Virus record (IMG/VR): IMGVR_UViG_3300032883_000049
Span: 1-21,700 of that record
DNA from: a virus
DNA: 21,700 nt
Direction: 5' to 3' (one strand)
Shown here piece after piece: positions 1 through 7,440 of the stretch (its first letter is position 1; every line of letters starts with the position of its first letter). The translations under genes and the position numbers were made by a program. Below the pieces are notes generated by a model. The model had not been told where the DNA came from and made no database searches. It saw only the letters and a list, made by a program, of their open reading frames with translations.

Positions 1-1297
1 CAGACCACAGAGCTTTCTTGTAGTATTTGTAAATAGCTCCAAACTGTTTCGGAGGAGTAACGGCAAGATTCGCGGGATTCAACCGCCGCATAGTCGGCCT
101 GATGCGCCTGGAAATCTCCATGGGGATGTTTCCCGGATCCACGTAGATTCCATCGTCCGAGAAAAACATCGACTTCTTGAGAACCTGGATCATACTCGGC
201 TGTCCCAGGATCCCGTATTCCTGATCATAGGGCCTGCCGTGAAACGAAGTATTGTCCGAACCACTCACGAGGAATCGAGACTTCGATTTCGCAACTACCA
301 TGTCATTGATGAGTGACCCGAAGCCCCTTACTGGCTGACCGTCTGAACTTCCTACACGATCAAAGTCAGTCGCCAGACTGAACTGACGAGGATAGAGCCA
401 GTTCGAGCAATAGATCAGATCTGGAAGCGTGGGATCGCCTGCCACGATCAGCATGTCATTGAAGAACCGGATGTACTTCCCCTTGGGACACGGAAAGAAA
501 TCATAGCGGGCTTCAGGAGCGGCCCCGAGTTCAGCCTCAGTGATGGATGTAGAGTACGTTCCCGTGGTGTTGGATGTCGTACCTGCATACCGATAGGTAC
601 TCAAACTGGGTGCCAAGAGGTAGACCGCAATACTATCCACGGTCGCATCACTGGAAGCCGTGAGCCCGACGTTGAGATGCTTACCTGAGAGACTGACTCC
701 AACCGCAGGTTCAGATGAGGGATTAGATTCGTTACCAAAGAGATCCATGTACGTATAGATCGCGGAGAATGTACCCGTGAGACTTCCCGTGGAACCCGAT
801 ACCAGCGTAGGAACAGATGTTGGAGCATCCAACTCTGCCGATCGGTAGACCCAGGCAGATCCATTCCAACAGAGAATCATTGGGGAAGCGCCGCCGTTCT
901 CGTTTGAAATGAAGCACAAGCCGTTGTTAGACGTAGCACCGTAGTGCAGCGAGTTAGTAGCTGTGAATGTCCCTGAAATTGTCTGTCCACCCTGATGGAA
1001 ACTGGCGATGACGTTCAGGACGGATCCCTTGATGATGACAACCCTCTGCCTGTCAGTCAGAGAGGAAAATCCCTGCTGCGAGAAGAAGTCATAGATAAGA
1101 TTGCAGCCCCCGGTTCCCGAGAGAGTCACACTGACCTTTGCCATGCCCCGCCGTTTGGCAATGACCCCTTCATCATCGAAGTCCACGTTCTGGCAGTCCG
1201 AGACGAAATGAGGATCAGTGTCGGTGATGGGGCTCTGAGTGTCGAGCCCCTTCCACCCTGACAGTTCAAGGATCTGAACAGGAATCCCATCAGACAT
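1..1297 (-). CDS. large phage tail/structural protein, C-terminus beyond window
   Basis: A frame stays open from the ATG at 1297 to the window edge (432 codons), so the C-terminus is missing. The N-terminus runs MSDGIPVQILELSGWKGLDT, followed by 'DPHFVSDCQNVDFDDEGVIAKRRG'-type text. This 'aligned sites, then RxG' opening is typical of phage tail-hub, stabilisation or propeller-type virion proteins that start by listing where the tube contacts other subunits. The body is Gly/Ser/Thr-rich and beta-strand-like, with aromatic repeats such as YTYMDLFGNESNPSS and FNDMLIVAGDP, consistent with a beta-propeller or beta-sandwich. The start overlaps the stop of the upstream gene by 8 bases (ATGTCTGA), implying coupled translation. 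No catalytic motif was seen. The family is not named with certainty; a tail tip or stabilisation role is inferred from its position at the end of the structural operon. Confidence 0.75.
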   Translation of the reverse strand, partial: MSDGIPVQILELSGWKGLDTQSPITDTDPHFVSDCQNVDFDDEGVIAKRRGMAKVSVTLSGTGGCNLIYDFFSQQGFSSLTDRQRVVIIKGSVLNVIASFHQGGQTISGTFTATNSLHYGATSNNGLCFISNENGGASPMILCWNGSAWVYRSAELDAPTSVPTLVSGSTGSLTGTFSAIYTYMDLFGNESNPSSEPAVGVSLSGKHLNVGLTASSDATVDSIAVYLLAPSLSTYRYAGTTSNTTGTYSTSITEAELGAAPEARYDFFPCPKGKYIRFFNDMLIVAGDPTLPDLIYCSNWLYPRQFSLATDFDRVGSSDGQPVRGFGSLINDMVVAKSKSRFLVSGSDNTSFHGRPYDQEYGILGQPSMIQVLKKSMFFSDDGIYVDPGNIPMEISRRIRPTMRRLNPANLAVTPPKQFGAIYKYYKKALWS

Positions 1298-1625
1298 CGC
1301 CAGCACTCTGCCCTTCGCCCTGGTAAACGATATTCACTTTGGAAACGGTACTACCGTTCATCACCATGCGAGCAGCGTTGATCATGTCGTAGCCCTCAAT
1401 GATGTGGATCGGAGTAGCAATCGTATTGACATGGAAAATGACCCCGCCACCGACGCCGGTAGTAACCGTGTTCGTGGAGTCGAAACGCATCCTGATGTCG
1501 TTGGTTTCGACTTGGAACAGAACCCTTTGCGCATTTGTCGGGATTGACGGGAAGGACGTGATTGTCGTCCCAACCGTCATTCCATACGTAGCACTGAGAA
1601 CCTTGTTGGAAAGCCAAGGTTGCAT
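1290..1625 (-). CDS. small phage structural protein, 'MQP' paralog A
   Basis: A 111-residue protein starting MQPWLSNKVLS. I chose the ATG at 1625 because AAAGGGGGTAAGG lies just upstream; a TTG at 1649 would add eight residues but lacks a good ribosome site. The sequence is beta-rich. Its core, VETNDIRMRFDSTNTVTTG, closely parallels IETADVRMRYDGTVPLAAG in the gene at 4477-4779, and both proteins begin MQP and share a G-T-T segment, so they are paralogs. The family is unknown to me. Because it sits between tail-fibre-like genes and ends in an 8-base overlap with the next gene, it is most likely a minor virion or tail-fibre accessory protein. There are no signal peptide, membrane segments or catalytic residues. 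Confidence 0.75.
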   Translation of the reverse strand: MQPWLSNKVLSATYGMTVGTTITSFPSIPTNAQRVLFQVETNDIRMRFDSTNTVTTGVGGGVIFHVNTIATPIHIIEGYDMINAARMVMNGSTVSKVNIVYQGEGQSAGDV

Positions 1626-1652
1626 GACCTTACCCCCTTTACCTGTCAACTA

Positions 1653-2081
1653 TCAGGCTTCTGTGACGCCCAGAGCACCAATGGCAAATGATGGCATCAC
1701 CCCGTTGGTAACGTACAGCTGAGTGGTCAGCGAACCGGAATAAAGCAGCTTCCCCGTACCACTGTTGGTAGTGCCGATTCCAACCCAACCGATTGTTGAA
1801 CCCGTATTGGTACAGGTATTGAAATTGATCGCCGCCACGTTGAGCGTCGGATTTGCCGCCGTCCAACCAGTTGTGCTTCTGGAAACCGCGACACGAGCGT
1901 AACCCGTATAAGGAGTTTCGCTTGTGCTCTGATTGCCAGAAGTTGGATCGGCAGTATGCAGGCTGCAATACAGATTTGTGTTTGGTGCAGACGCAGCATT
2001 GTCCGCGAGATTGGCGATCGCCGTTCCGTTGAAGATCAGCTTGAGAACGTCTATGCAGAAGGTTGCTTGTTTCGCACCCAT
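1653..2081 (-). CDS. phage tail-fibre-like virion protein
   Basis: A 142-residue protein. After a short helical N-terminus (LKLIFNGTAIANLADNAA) come the hallmarks of a small virion family often annotated as 'phage tail fiber protein': YCSLHTADPTSG at about 38-49, then YARVAVSRSTTGW at about 61-73, then a WVGIGTTNSGTGKLLYSG strand pair and a terminal SFAIGALGVT. In that family the fold is a compact beta-sandwich that decorates the tail or head; no enzyme activity is known to me. The start is supported by GGGAGA seven bases upstream, inside the end of the preceding gene, which stops only 3 bases before. The family assignment rests on remembered motif resemblance, not on a search. Confidence 0.8.
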   Translation of the reverse strand: MGAKQATFCIDVLKLIFNGTAIANLADNAASAPNTNLYCSLHTADPTSGNQSTSETPYTGYARVAVSRSTTGWTAANPTLNVAAINFNTCTNTGSTIGWVGIGTTNSGTGKLLYSGSLTTQLYVTNGVMPSFAIGALGVTEA

Positions 2082-2084
2082 GAT

Positions 2085-3524
2085 TTATCTCCCGATTCTG
2101 ATTCTTGTTTTATTAGACCTTAATCCCCACCCCATTTGTTCGGTGAGCATTCCCACATGAGGAGGAGGCCCCCCCTCTCCCATGATTGCAGTGACGATGG
2201 ATTGTACGGCGATCTGCGCTGCAAGTTCCCCTCTGGCCTGGAGAAGTGCCTGGAGAGTAGAAGAGGCTAAGATCATTGCTACCGCAGTCCCAGAGGTAAT
2301 CCCCAAAAGATTCGCAGCAATCGATGAACTCGCAGATATGGACGATGCCAGTAATCCTGTTGCTTGAAGCAGTGCCGCAAGAGAACTGTTTGCCTGGACT
2401 GCACTCGCCAATACTCCTATGCCATCGACAGCGGAAGTGACACTTGAACTTGATGCAAGAGCACCTACAAGGACTCCCGTCCCCTGAGCATTCGCTGCAA
2501 CGGAGGATTGCGCGGCAACAGCAGCCTCAAGATTCGCTCTTCCCTTCACATCCCCCGAGATAGAACTGGAAGCAGTTGGAGATGATTGCAGAACTCCCAC
2601 TGCCTCCACCGTCCCAGTCATGCTGGAGGAAGCAGTAACGACAGCTTCTAAAACCCCACCAGCCACCCCTCCGGTAAGATTGGCGCTGACACTGGAGGAT
2701 GCTGCTAGGCCAGAGGCGAGAACTCCAGAACCCACCAGCGCAGAAGTAACTGAGGAGGATGATGCAAGGGATGAAGCCAGTACGCCCTTTCCTGCTGTTG
2801 CCGCCGCTACCGACGAACTTGCGACGATGGAACCTACCAGAGCCGTCTTGCCTTTTACTACTGCCGCTACAGAAGATGATGCGGCGACGGAAGAGGCTAA
2901 AGCAGTGTTTCCTCCTACTGCTGAAGAGACAGAGCTTGATGCGACGATTGAAGCCGTGATCGCCGTCGGCCCGCCTGCCAGATTACCACCTTCCCAGTTG
3001 TCTCCCCTCAATCCTGTCACATCGCCGTAAGCGGAGACCCCAGCGCCGCCGCCACTAAGAGAGGTCTTCCCCGTATAGGTCTTTACCGTGGCACCGTTCA
3101 CTTTTATATAAATTGTGCCTGGTGTAGATGGATTTGGTTCCATCCTGAGAACGTCGTTTTCCGCGAATAATTGCAAAGTTCCAGAATCCCAATCGGTATT
3201 TACCGAGTTGACGACGTCGCCACAAAAAAATTTGGCGTTAGACGTATATGCCTGAACATAGAAACCAGATGCCGGACTTTGCGCCCTGATGGAAACGCCG
3301 ACATAACCATCCGCTGTGATATTTACCAAATTGCATTGGGAGTAATGAGCAGCATTGAATGCGTCAGCATTCCACAGACATATTACATTTGCATCAGTGC
3401 TACCACCGATGAAACCGTTGGTGTTTATTTTCATGATGCCGACTAATGCAGTCCAATGTACACTATAGGTCGGCAGTTCAGTTCCATTAACGCCGGTAAA
3501 AGTGTCCGTCGCAGGAAGTGCCAT
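2085..3524 (-). CDS. LamG-like protein with 20-residue Ala/Ser/Val repeats
   Basis: A 479-residue protein. Residues 1 to about 182 look like a concanavalin/LamG-type jelly roll: TFTGVNGTELP, DGYVGVSIRAQ, GFYVQAY, LRMEPNP, YIKVNGATVKTYTG, then GLRGDNWEGG. Such domains usually bind carbohydrate or mediate host contact. From about residue 186 to 448 there are twelve or so copies of a 20-residue unit, approximately ASSSVxxxxxGxxxLxxxxx. The C-terminal 30 residues (GGPPPHVGMLTEQMGW and a basic end) are unique. Similar Ser/Val repeat tails occur in phage virion proteins of unknown function. The ATG at 3524 directly abuts the TAA of the upstream gene, with GGAG overlapping that gene's end. I infer a tail fibre or decoration protein in which the repeat forms an extended stalk; the binding partner is unknown. 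Confidence 0.8.
   Translation of the reverse strand: MALPATDTFTGVNGTELPTYSVHWTALVGIMKINTNGFIGGSTDANVICLWNADAFNAAHYSQCNLVNITADGYVGVSIRAQSPASGFYVQAYTSNAKFFCGDVVNSVNTDWDSGTLQLFAENDVLRMEPNPSTPGTIYIKVNGATVKTYTGKTSLSGGGAGVSAYGDVTGLRGDNWEGGNLAGGPTAITASIVASSSVSSAVGGNTALASSVAASSSVAAVVKGKTALVGSIVASSSVAAATAGKGVLASSLASSSSVTSALVGSGVLASGLAASSSVSANLTGGVAGGVLEAVVTASSSMTGTVEAVGVLQSSPTASSSISGDVKGRANLEAAVAAQSSVAANAQGTGVLVGALASSSSVTSAVDGIGVLASAVQANSSLAALLQATGLLASSISASSSIAANLLGITSGTAVAMILASSTLQALLQARGELAAQIAVQSIVTAIMGEGGPPPHVGMLTEQMGWGLRSNKTRIRIGR
2181..2969 (-). repeat. protein-level 20-residue tandem repeat array (60-base units)
   Basis: About twelve consecutive units with the anchor [AS]SSSV, a Gly near position 11 and a Leu near position 15. 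Most units are exactly 20 residues; two are 22-23. The units have diverged strongly at DNA level, so the periodicity is clear in the protein but not as identical DNA copies. This suggests an old array under selection for protein shape rather than recent slippage. Confidence 0.85.
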
Positions 3525-4205
3525 TTAGATCGTTACTCCACCAATGATTATCGGATCGTCACGCATTTGATCTGCGATTAACTTTATGAGTTGTCTGACT
3601 GTCGTCTGATTGGTTACACCGGAGGTATCAATATTCCATTCGCTGGCAATCTGCTGGAGGATAACACGAGCAGATTGTGGGATTTGATTCCAGCGGGTGT
3701 CCAGAGTGACATTGCCACCAAACATCGAAGTGCCTCCCGTGATGCCATAGAATCTATCCCCGAGCTGGAACATCCTCACTACCACTCTGACGCATTCACG
3801 ATAGGTCATGGAGTTAGCCATGATCCAGTCCGCCGGAATTTTGAAACCTTCCAGTTTGTTCTGGAGAGTAGTGAGAGCCAGGGCCGATACCGGCTGATCG
3901 AGATCCTGCGGCACCGCCAGTACGTCGATGTTTCCCACCAGGACATTATGTTGAGCAGTGCTGATCGCGGGCGCAACGACGAGAAACACAGGCTCGCCGC
4001 CGAACGCCATCCATGCGCTATACAGCCCCGTGAGTTCCAAAATAGGATTTGGATTCGAGCGGCCGGGGAAGTACTTTGGGAATCGGTTGTTGTTTAACAC
4101 TTGCATCGGAACTAGATAGAGTCTAAACAAGAGAACCTCCTGTGCACCAGATGATGATAAAAATAGAGCCGCCAATAAAAGGGCAAGGGCAATTCGTTTC
4201 ATCAT
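3525..4205 (-). CDS. secreted-type protein with signal peptide, unknown function
   Basis: A 226-residue protein. The N-terminus MMKRIALALLLAALFLSSSG is a classic signal peptide: Lys-Arg, a roughly 14-residue hydrophobic core, then a small-residue cleavage region near SSSGAQE. The mature part holds LTGLYSAWMAFGGEPVFLVVA, an ALALTTLQNKLEG segment, SMTYRECVRVVVRMFQLGDRFYGI and DTRWNQIPQSARVILQQIASEW; I recognise no domain. Two tandem ATGs follow GGAGATAA, so the first or second could be used. It lies 29 bases after the small gene at 4235-4477 and abuts the LamG-like gene. A signal peptide inside a virion operon is unusual; export of a lysis, adhesion or superinfection factor is possible but unproven. 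Confidence 0.75.
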   Translation of the reverse strand: MMKRIALALLLAALFLSSSGAQEVLLFRLYLVPMQVLNNNRFPKYFPGRSNPNPILELTGLYSAWMAFGGEPVFLVVAPAISTAQHNVLVGNIDVLAVPQDLDQPVSALALTTLQNKLEGFKIPADWIMANSMTYRECVRVVVRMFQLGDRFYGITGGTSMFGGNVTLDTRWNQIPQSARVILQQIASEWNIDTSGVTNQTTVRQLIKLIADQMRDDPIIIGGVTI

Positions 4206-4234
4206 TTATCTCCATTCTAATTAAAGTCTTTCCT

Positions 4235-4477
4235 TCACTTCCAACCGCGTCCAGAAAACGGGATAAAGCGCTTCATGAATAACCATGCCCGCACATACCA
4301 TGGTGTTTCCAAGATGGACACCCTGCGCCTGAGATCGTTGATTGCCTCGTTCTGATCCGCAAGGATTTCCAGAATGCCTGTCGAATCGGTGACATTCCCA
4401 GGGCCTTGCATCCCCAGAAACACCATCCCCAGACCACGTTTCTCCGCTGGGTTATGGCGTGTGATTGTCTCTTTCAT
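4235..4477 (-). CDS. small hypothetical protein with amphipathic helix
   Basis: An 80-residue protein. I took the ATG at 4477, which shares one base with the upstream stop (TGATG) and has AAGGGTGAG before it; a GTG at 4480 would add one residue. A short Gly-rich segment (FLGMQGPGNVTDSTG) is followed by a helix with heptad character (LEILADQNEAINDLRRRVSILE) and a C-terminal WYVRAWLFMKRFIPF stretch that is aromatic and basic. That end could associate with membrane but is short for a full transmembrane segment. The family is unrecognised. The position suggests a minor virion or lysis-accessory role; this is a guess. Confidence 0.6.
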   Translation of the reverse strand: MKETITRHNPAEKRGLGMVFLGMQGPGNVTDSTGILEILADQNEAINDLRRRVSILETPWYVRAWLFMKRFIPFSGRGWK

Positions 4478-4779
4478 CACTCACCCTTGATGTAAGCCAC
4501 GGAGACGAAGGCACTCGCACTCACCGGAACGAACTGCATGGCAGTGAAGAAATCCCGCCCCGTGATCTCCCATACACTGTCTTTCTTCATGAGCGTGGAT
4601 CCGTCCACACCGGCAGCTAAGGGAACCGTGCCATCGTAGCGCATCCTCACGTCAGCCGTTTCAATCGTGATGATCCCGCCCACCACGTCAGTACTTGGAG
4701 CAGGGAGATAGGTTCCGAGAGTCCCGCTAACCGTCGTGCCCAGGTTTTGACTGGGCTTGAGAATTATGTGTGGCTGCAT
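4477..4779 (-). CDS. small phage structural protein, 'MQP' paralog B
   Basis: A 100-residue protein read from the ATG at 4779 (MQPHIILKPSQNLGTT), which follows AAGGAAAAGGAAG, a strong ribosome site. A longer reading from an upstream ATG at 4905 exists, but it would overlap the adjacent gene by 179 bases and has no matching ribosome site. The core ITIETADVRMRYDGTVPL aligns with the protein at 1290-1625, and both begin MQP, supporting both the start choice and common descent. The C-terminus, FVPVSASAFVSVAYIKGE, is beta-like. The function is unknown; a small virion protein is likely given its neighbours. Its 5' end lies inside the last 53 bases of the gene at 4727-4951, in another frame. Confidence 0.75.
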   Translation of the reverse strand: MQPHIILKPSQNLGTTVSGTLGTYLPAPSTDVVGGIITIETADVRMRYDGTVPLAAGVDGSTLMKKDSVWEITGRDFFTAMQFVPVSASAFVSVAYIKGE

Positions 4780-4951
4780 CTTCCTTTTCCTTGAACTCCC
4801 TGGAGTTCGAATCGAAACTAATTTTGGATGGATCGAGCCCCATGCCCTCAGCACACTGGTTAAGATACATGCCGATTCTAATTTCGGCTCTGCGCTTCTG
4901 ATCAATTAGGGCGTCAAGAATCTCGTTCATTTCCACTGTCAGTCTGTTCAT
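4727..4951 (-). CDS. small coiled-coil hypothetical protein
   Basis: A 74-residue protein that starts on a 4-base ATGA overlap with the stop of the tail spike-like gene, the usual mark of coupling in this operon. Residues 1-35 form a charged helix (MNRLTVEMNEILDALIDQKR, then AEIRIGMYLNQ), and the tail after about residue 40 is polar and probably disordered. Its 3' 53 bases encode the start and the ribosome site of the next gene in a different frame, which may explain the low-complexity C-terminus. The family is not recognised; it could be a chaperone-like helper for the neighbouring tail spike or fibre. Confidence 0.65.
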   Translation of the reverse strand: MNRLTVEMNEILDALIDQKRRAEIRIGMYLNQCAEGMGLDPSKISFDSNSREFKEKEDAATHNSQAQSKPGHDG

Positions 4952-5715
4952 GCTTCAGCCGCCAAGGGAACTGCTGATCCCGTAGGAAAGATGACCATAA
5001 GACGAACCTTGCCGCCGCTGGTATCAGCATAAAGACGGCATGCCGATCCCTCAGCAGCCCCAGGGGGAGTGATGACGTTGATCCTCTGGTAACTTCCGTA
5101 AGAGATAGAGCCAAGTTGGATTGCCGTTCCTTGGTTGTAGAAACCACAATTGGATGATCCCCCTGAAGGAGCGGAGATGAACAGACCATAATTGATTCCA
5201 CTACCAGTTGGACCACCTATGTATGCTCCGAAGTTGTTTGTGTTCCCCAAAGTCTGAGGATAGATATAAAGTCCATACTTGTTGGTAATCGTTACATTTG
5301 CACCCTTAGATCCACCCAACGCTTCAAAGACTGCGCAGTTGTCCAGGGTCCTAGCCTGTCCATCGGCAAGCTCATAATTCTGTCCCGCAAAACAAGCATG
5401 GAAAGAATGACCAGCTTCCATACGTAAGGACGGCGCACTGTAGATCCCATACAGTTGCTTAGTGGGTTCGTTTGAAGTCAGATCATAGTCGGTTGTGCTC
5501 AAACCACCGATTATCTGAATCACATTCGAGTGGACAACTGCGATCCTCCCGGCATAGATGCCACCACGGAAAAACTGAGCAAGGGAGAACTCCCCATTGG
5601 CCCCTTGGATGTCAAGTTTCCCAGTAACGACCAGATCCCCGTAGACCGATCTATTTCCTGTTATGGAGCCATCATTATCGATATTCCCAGGAAGAAAGCC
5701 AACATCTGCTACCAT
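4948..5715 (-). CDS. tail spike/tail fibre-like virion protein
   Basis: A 255-residue protein. It opens with VYGDLVVTGKLDIQG, a short repeat-like strand segment common in phage tail fibres. The middle is Gly/Asn-rich and periodic (FGAYIGGPTGSGINYGLFIS, then SSNCGFYNQG), consistent with stacked beta-strands or a beta-helix. The end (ACRLYADTSGGKVRLMVIFP, then TGSAVPLA) resembles a short capping domain seen at the C-terminus of many environmental phage tail proteins. No lyase or hydrolase site is evident, so adhesion is more likely than depolymerisation. The start overlaps the upstream stop by 7 bases (ATGGTAG), with GGAGG just before it. Confidence 0.7.
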   Translation of the reverse strand: MVADVGFLPGNIDNDGSITGNRSVYGDLVVTGKLDIQGANGEFSLAQFFRGGIYAGRIAVVHSNVIQIIGGLSTTDYDLTSNEPTKQLYGIYSAPSLRMEAGHSFHACFAGQNYELADGQARTLDNCAVFEALGGSKGANVTITNKYGLYIYPQTLGNTNNFGAYIGGPTGSGINYGLFISAPSGGSSNCGFYNQGTAIQLGSISYGSYQRINVITPPGAAEGSACRLYADTSGGKVRLMVIFPTGSAVPLAAEA

Positions 5716-6395
5716 TGCTCCTCCTGCATGTATCCACGAACAAAACGGGGATCTTTAGTCTGCCGATCGTTCACACTTTCAAGAACTGTTTCTTTTTGGA
5801 ACTCAAGTTTGGAAATGTAACTGTCGAGCTTGGGATCTCCAATGGATCTCATGGCCTCACAGATCATCCATGTCACAATGAAATCCCAATGCTCTGGAGG
5901 TATTCCTATAGGAGCGTCTTGTGGTAATACCATATCGGGAATGGTTTTTACGTAGTGCATGAGATAATTCATGGCAATGTCTGCACCCGGAGCCAGTCTG
6001 AGTGTTCTTTCACCAACAATATCATAGTAAAAGTTTCCCATCCCGTTGGCGAAGCCACCGCCCATGATCAGCGCTTCCTTGAATTCGGGAGCCGAGTGAT
6101 TCTTGAAGATGAACCCGGTGTCCTGATAGGCCGTATCGGTGATCATGATCTCTTTGAGTTCCGCGAAATCATTGGGCAAGGTTATATCAGATGGATTTGG
6201 AGGTGTGGCAGTAGCGATCGTTCCGGTAGTGGAATCCTCAAAATAGTTTTTGTGTGCCTGCCGGATGATCTTTACGAGTTCATTCTTTCCCTCATTTGCC
6301 GCCATCACGAGTAAAGACTCGGGAACTTTGCGAACCGATAGATCCCCAATCTTCACTCGGGTCATCGTGAGCATAGTTTGCAGATTCGCAGCCAT
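5709..6395 (-). CDS. head-tail adaptor-like protein, copy 2
   Basis: A 228-residue protein. The N-terminal 50 residues are helical (RVKIGDLSVRKVPESLLVMA, NEGKNELVKIIRQAHKNYF). A strand motif ITLPNDFAELKEIMIT follows near 70-85, and a C-terminal helical bundle, HWDFIVTWMICEAMRSIGDP, continues with an aromatic and acidic end. This helix, 'LPxDF' strand, helix layout is that of phage adaptor proteins that sit under the portal and join head to tail. It shares that layout with the upstream gene at 6395-7003, though the sequence match is weak. The start overlaps the upstream stop by one base (TAATG). Confidence 0.65.
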   Translation of the reverse strand: MAANLQTMLTMTRVKIGDLSVRKVPESLLVMAANEGKNELVKIIRQAHKNYFEDSTTGTIATATPPNPSDITLPNDFAELKEIMITDTAYQDTGFIFKNHSAPEFKEALIMGGGFANGMGNFYYDIVGERTLRLAPGADIAMNYLMHYVKTIPDMVLPQDAPIGIPPEHWDFIVTWMICEAMRSIGDPKLDSYISKLEFQKETVLESVNDRQTKDPRFVRGYMQEEQW

Positions 6396-7003
6396 TATGC
6401 CCTCTCAATATCACCCGATTCTCTTTTGCCAACCTTTGCAGCCACATTGTCGGAATATCTCTGCATATAAACTTCCGCATCTGCATCATTGACCTTTGAT
6501 AGCGCCATGGAGGTAGCATAGTAAACGATAGGAGTCTCATGCTCATGACCCACATCAAATGTCACACTTCCGGTTGTTAAATGCGTCGGTTCCTTCACGT
6601 ATGTCATAGTCCCGGAGATTACCTGAGGACCACAAGAAATCGAATTTCCCGATACCTGGCACCAAGCGCCAAGATAACCAGGGTAGTTATTTATAAGATA
6701 TGATTCTCCAGGGCCGACCACCCAGCAATCATCAACTCCAGTAAAGGTTCCACTCAAGGTATGTGTCACCGTCAGTGAGTGAAAGAACATGTAATCGCTG
6801 GGAATCGCACACTGAGATCCACTGAATGTTTTGTTGGTAGTCAGTTCCGGGAAATGCTCTTGGGGAACTTTGTGCATGTAATCGAAGATTCCCTGATCGA
6901 GCCAATATAGGATTTCAGTATCCGTACGCTGAGGGTCCGCAAGAGTGCTCGGCTCGTTTATGTTCGAGCGAACCGCTGTTACCAAATCACCTGCAGTTGT
7001 CAT
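6395..7003 (-). CDS. head-tail adaptor-like protein, copy 1
   Basis: A 202-residue protein. The opening AGDLVTAVRSNINEPS and then TDTEILYWLDQGIFDYMHKV match the start of phage adaptor proteins, in which a short helix pair with a 'WL..G' turn is common. CAIPSDYMFFHSLTVT near 65-80 parallels the LPNDF strand of the next gene, and the last 50 residues are helical (YYATSMALSKVNDADAEVYM). The middle is beta-rich and aromatic. It overlaps the preceding gene by 4 bases. The function, joining the portal to tail parts, follows from family resemblance and position; I could not check it by search. Confidence 0.7.
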   Translation of the reverse strand: MTTAGDLVTAVRSNINEPSTLADPQRTDTEILYWLDQGIFDYMHKVPQEHFPELTTNKTFSGSQCAIPSDYMFFHSLTVTHTLSGTFTGVDDCWVVGPGESYLINNYPGYLGAWCQVSGNSISCGPQVISGTMTYVKEPTHLTTGSVTFDVGHEHETPIVYYATSMALSKVNDADAEVYMQRYSDNVAAKVGKRESGDIERA

Positions 7004-7428
7004 GACGGAATCCCCGGACCGTAAATACTTCGACCGTCCCGAATCTTCAACCAGTGATACAAATCCTGACTCATGGCGTGAACGTCATTCTCGAATGCCC
7101 GCCACTTCTCAGCCTCTTCCCTGGCTTCAATCTCCTCGATCAGATCCGCCATGGCCTCCCAACCTCCGTTTGACCAGAGATCGCAGCCCCGTAAAGTAGA
7201 GAAGATCGACCGTGAGAACTTCCCTGGCTCGATCATTGCTACCAGGATGTAGCCGTCACGCGCCCTGATGAAATCATCGGTGAAATCGCTCTTCGTGGTG
7301 TTGATAGGCATCCCATGAGCGATCTTCCGTTCAAGCTGGAACATCTTGCAGATAGGAGACCACCGGACACGCAATGCCGGATCGAAGACCTTCAATTCGT
7401 TGATGAACCACCTAGGCGCGGACGGCAT
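7000..7428 (-). CDS. small phage protein, 'DPALRVRW' type, unknown function
   Basis: A 142-residue protein. The N-terminal block INELKVFDPALRVRWSPICK, followed by FQLERK, resembles a class of small proteins near the head-tail genes of environmental phages, in which a residue line 'DP.LRVRW....W.VER' is recurrent. A central strand region (FIRARDGYILVAMIEPG) is followed by a charged helix, ADLIEEIEAREEAEKWRAFE. No catalytic signature is visible. AAGGAG lies upstream of the ATG. It lies between the beta-rich protein and the adaptors, so a head completion or connector role is plausible but inferred. Confidence 0.65.
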   Translation of the reverse strand: MPSAPRWFINELKVFDPALRVRWSPICKMFQLERKIAHGMPINTTKSDFTDDFIRARDGYILVAMIEPGKFSRSIFSTLRGCDLWSNGGWEAMADLIEEIEAREEAEKWRAFENDVHAMSQDLYHWLKIRDGRSIYGPGIPS

Positions 7429-7440
7429 GGAAAGTTCTCC

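Noticed and set aside
995-1261. Plus-strand ORF of 88 codons
   Set aside because: It lies antisense inside the large minus-strand structural gene at 1-1297, which has coherent beta-rich protein text and a coupled start; the plus-strand product has no motif or ribosome site.
2181-2969. CRISPR array or microsatellite
   Set aside because: The periodicity is in the protein; DNA units are not identical and there are no constant repeats with unique spacers.
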